From NCBI GenBank assembly GCA_965153355.1, contig OZ231126.1, positions 98,084,001 to 98,148,000 on the forward strand: DNA of 64,000 nucleotides, in the 5' to 3' direction. Of the stretch, positions 60,202 to 64,000 are shown one piece after another; the stretch's first letter is position 1, and the number at the start of each line of letters is the position of its first letter. The notes under the pieces are model-generated. The model made no database searches, was not told the DNA's origin, and saw nothing but the letters and a program-made list of their open reading frames with translations. The translations under genes and the position numbers were made by a program. The stretch is from Flaccisagitta enflata (lineage: Eukaryota; Chaetognatha; Sagittoidea; Aphragmophora).

Positions 60202-61236
60202 ATGTTGGACACGGCTCTGCTTTGTCTGAAGCTTTTTCGTCAAACTTGCTTAACGAGTCGAGTCGTGCTTCCAGCGTCTCGTCGGCTTCTCACTAAGAAA
60301 GCAGCGCGACGACTGACCGCGCAACAACGCGCGATGAGAGCGAAAAGACTCGCCACCAAGTCTCGCCTCATTCTCGATGATAAATCCGCAGATGACGACG
60401 ATGATGACTATCACGACGATGAATTCAACAACGACTATGACTCATTTTCCGCACGCAACTCGGCCATTCGTAATTTCCGGCTCGACGAGGCCGGTGTCGT
60501 CCAGCCGGTCGAGCAGAATTTCCGTTATTTCCTCGTGCTCGACTTTGAGGCTACTTGCGATCATAAATCAAACGGTCCCTTTGGCCCTACGGAAATCATC
60601 GAATTCCCCGCGTTAAAAGTCTGCGCTCGGACTTTTCACGTTCAATCGCAGTTTCACACGTTCGTGCGACCGACCGTCAACCAGATTCTCAAACCCTTTT
60701 GCACGCAATTGACGGGGATGGTGCAAGACGACGTCGACCGCGCACCTACGTTGCCGCAGACGCTGCGAAGTTTCCACGAATGGTTGCTCGATGAGGAGTT
60801 ATTGTCGTCGTTGTCATCGTCATCGAATGACAAGATTGGCGGTAAAGATGAGGGCGAGAGCGAGAGCGTCGCGAAGTCGAATTTCGCGGTGGTCACGTGC
60901 GGCGATTGGGATCTGGGCAAGGCGCTGCCTAACGAATGCGCGCGATTGGGTATCCCGACACCGCCTTATCTCAAATCGTGGATCAACGTGAAATTGAGCT
61001 TCTCCAACTCTCACGGTAAATGGGCCCGCGGCATGCAGCACATGTTAGACGAGCTGAAACTCCCGTTGCTCGGCCGTCCTCATTCCGGCATCGACGATTG
61101 CTACAACGTCGCTAATATTTTGAAAGCTCTGGCCCAACAAAAACGATGCGCGTTTCGAATCACTTCCGCTTTGAAAGAGACGGAGAAAGATGAAGACGCC
61201 GTCTCCAGGAGTTTGAAGTCGTTTCATAGTCAATGA
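60202..61236 (+). CDS. ERI3: ERI1-family 3'-5' exoribonuclease, ERI3-like, single exon
   Basis: 344 residues from ATG 60202. It belongs to the DEDDh ERI1/ERI2/ERI3 group, which trims 3' ends of small RNAs, histone mRNA stem-loops and 5.8S rRNA. All catalytic residues are visible: Exo I FLVLDFEATCD (Asp, Glu), Exo II FAVVTCGDWDLGKALPNEC (Asp), Exo III GRPHSGIDDCYNVANIL (His, Asp). ERI3-type phrases are ALKVCARTFHVQSQFHTFVR, PFCTQLTGMVQDDVDRAPTL and PPYLKSWINVKL. There is no SAP domain, which argues against ERI1. The first 60 residues are basic and without acids apart from one Asp (LRRLTAQQRAMRAKRLA-like), suggesting a mitochondrial or nuclear signal. An acidic insert (DDDDDYHDDEF) precedes the domain. 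The choice of ERI3 over ERI2 is by recall. Confidence 0.88.
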   Translation: MLDTALLCLKLFRQTCLTSRVVLPASRRLLTKKAARRLTAQQRAMRAKRLATKSRLILDDKSADDDDDDYHDDEFNNDYDSFSARNSAIRNFRLDEAGVVQPVEQNFRYFLVLDFEATCDHKSNGPFGPTEIIEFPALKVCARTFHVQSQFHTFVRPTVNQILKPFCTQLTGMVQDDVDRAPTLPQTLRSFHEWLLDEELLSSLSSSSNDKIGGKDEGESESVAKSNFAVVTCGDWDLGKALPNECARLGIPTPPYLKSWINVKLSFSNSHGKWARGMQHMLDELKLPLLGRPHSGIDDCYNVANILKALAQQKRCAFRITSALKETEKDEDAVSRSLKSFHSQ

Positions 61237-61405
61237 GCTCTTGATATGGTTTTAAATGTGAATGGTAGTGCTAGATTGGTAGCAATATCAAGTTGTATCA
61301 ACCATGCTAATACCAGCAGCCTTCTCATTTGTTTACTTCTTTTGTTTGTTGAAATTTCAGTTTTCTTTTCTGAGATCAAGATTTAAGAAAAAAACTAGAT
61401 GAAAC
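61237..61405. other. 169-bp ERI3-RPL23 intergenic gap
   Basis: No AATAAA; T-rich second half ending in an acceptor-like site at 61360. Too short for a typical separate promoter plus terminator. Confidence 0.6.
61330..61360 (+). promoter_or_regulatory. 3' splice acceptor-like site in the RPL23 leader
   Basis: TTTACTTCTTTTGTTTGTTG followed by AAATTTCAG|T, 45 bases before the RPL23 ATG. The following TTTTCTTTTCTGAG is also pyrimidine-rich, like a TOP-type leader of ribosomal-protein mRNAs. Confidence 0.5.
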
Positions 61406-63415
<2,010 letters not shown>

Positions 63416-63900
63416 GGAGGAACACGCACACACGCGCGCGCGCGCGCACGCACGCACGCACGCACACGCGTGTAGGAATGTTTAACAGAAGGACTTTGCG
63501 TTATGCCGGAAGCGGACATAGATCCCTCAATTTTCAACACCTTTTGGGATCGGGCTCCGCACAAGCCACCTCCTTTGATATTCGCCCGTTTATAAATCAT
63601 AATTCAGTTCTTTGTTTTGACCATTGATTGAAGAAAATTCGTATACAATGTTAAGGCTTCAAAGTTTTGTTTTGTTTCATGTAATATTCTCTAGACATTT
63701 CTTTTAGCTAGTGCTGGCATCATGTGATGTCACGCGGATATATATGTACACTAATAAAAAAATTCAAATTCTTGCCCACGATGTGCCCTACATGACGATG
63801 ACGATTCGCTGAACATTTTACATGGTATTCTGAAGAGAATGAACAGCAGTAACACACTTTCGTGATATATATAAACAGTCAAGTTGAGAAAGGATAAACG
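63416..63900. other. RPL23 3' flank
   Basis: An ACGCACGC / CGCGCG purine-pyrimidine alternating run at 63423-63470 starts 8 bases after the stop codon (Z-DNA-prone). AATAAA stands at 63753-63758. The next gene starts at 63901. Confidence 0.55.
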
Positions 63901-63979
63901 ATGGCGATGAACGCCGTGGAAGTGCCAGAGGGTGTTATGAACCCCATTTTGGAACCCCGAACGCCGGGGGATGGCGCCG
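63901..63979 (+). CDS. first exon of an unrecognised gene, cut by the window end
   Basis: ATG at 63901 opens MAMNAVEVPEGVMNPILEPR and TPGDGA, followed by GCCG|GTAAGA, a strong donor at 63980. Coding composition matches the neighbours. No family recognised from 26 residues. Confidence 0.5.
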
Positions 63980-64000
63980 GTAAGAGCAAATACTCGGGGA

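Overview
This is a eukaryotic, most likely animal, nuclear window. The genes have many spliceosomal (GT-AG) introns and the proteins are metazoan-type: a B-type mitochondrial S18 (MRPS18B), a VAMP7 longin SNARE, DMAP1, an ERI3-type exonuclease and a multi-Tudor protein. TTAGGG-like islands also fit an animal. Large satellite-rich introns next to very short gaps between genes could suit an early-branching animal such as a sponge or cnidarian, but that is a guess and I cannot name the species.

Layout on the + strand, all genes co-oriented: a possible C-terminal fragment of an unknown gene (1-174); RRP8 (4694-10556, 3 exons); DMAP1 (10835-17784, 6 exons); MRPS18B (17954-22721, 4 exons); one very large Tudor / zinc-knuckle / RGG gene (about 23517-56622, about 23 exons, about 2,190 residues); VAMP7 (57280-59590, 4 exons); an ERI3-like exonuclease (60202-61236, single exon); RPL23/uL14 (61406-63415, 3 exons); and the first exon of an unrecognised gene (63901 to the window end). 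I assembled the exon chains by hand from GT/AG signals and reading phase. Every complete model closes in frame; one exon end in the Tudor gene (near 35243) stays open.

The gaps between genes are often only 169-280 bp and carry acceptor-like pyrimidine-AG signals just before the next start codon. Introns are long and hold almost all of the repeats. These are mostly non-autonomous, palindromic or satellite-loaded elements in recurring families: family A (terminal GTCCGCGACGGA hairpin, about 162-bp units), family C (GTCCCCGACGAA hairpin, about 185-bp units, a minisatellite, T/A-rich tract, terminal palindrome), family E (GGGCAGCGGCCCC long terminal inverted repeats), foldback and TA-flanked MITEs, and a 5.4-kb foldback that carries an antisense Ty3/Gypsy-type gag-protease fragment.

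Functionally the genes are mostly housekeeping: rRNA base methylation and nucleolar silencing (RRP8), NuA4/SRCAP chromatin remodelling (DMAP1), mitochondrial and cytosolic ribosomes (MRPS18B, RPL23), membrane fusion (VAMP7) and small-RNA/rRNA 3' trimming (ERI3-like). The Tudor gene is the exception and looks like a germ-granule or piRNA-type scaffold. No CRISPR, tRNA or rRNA gene was seen.
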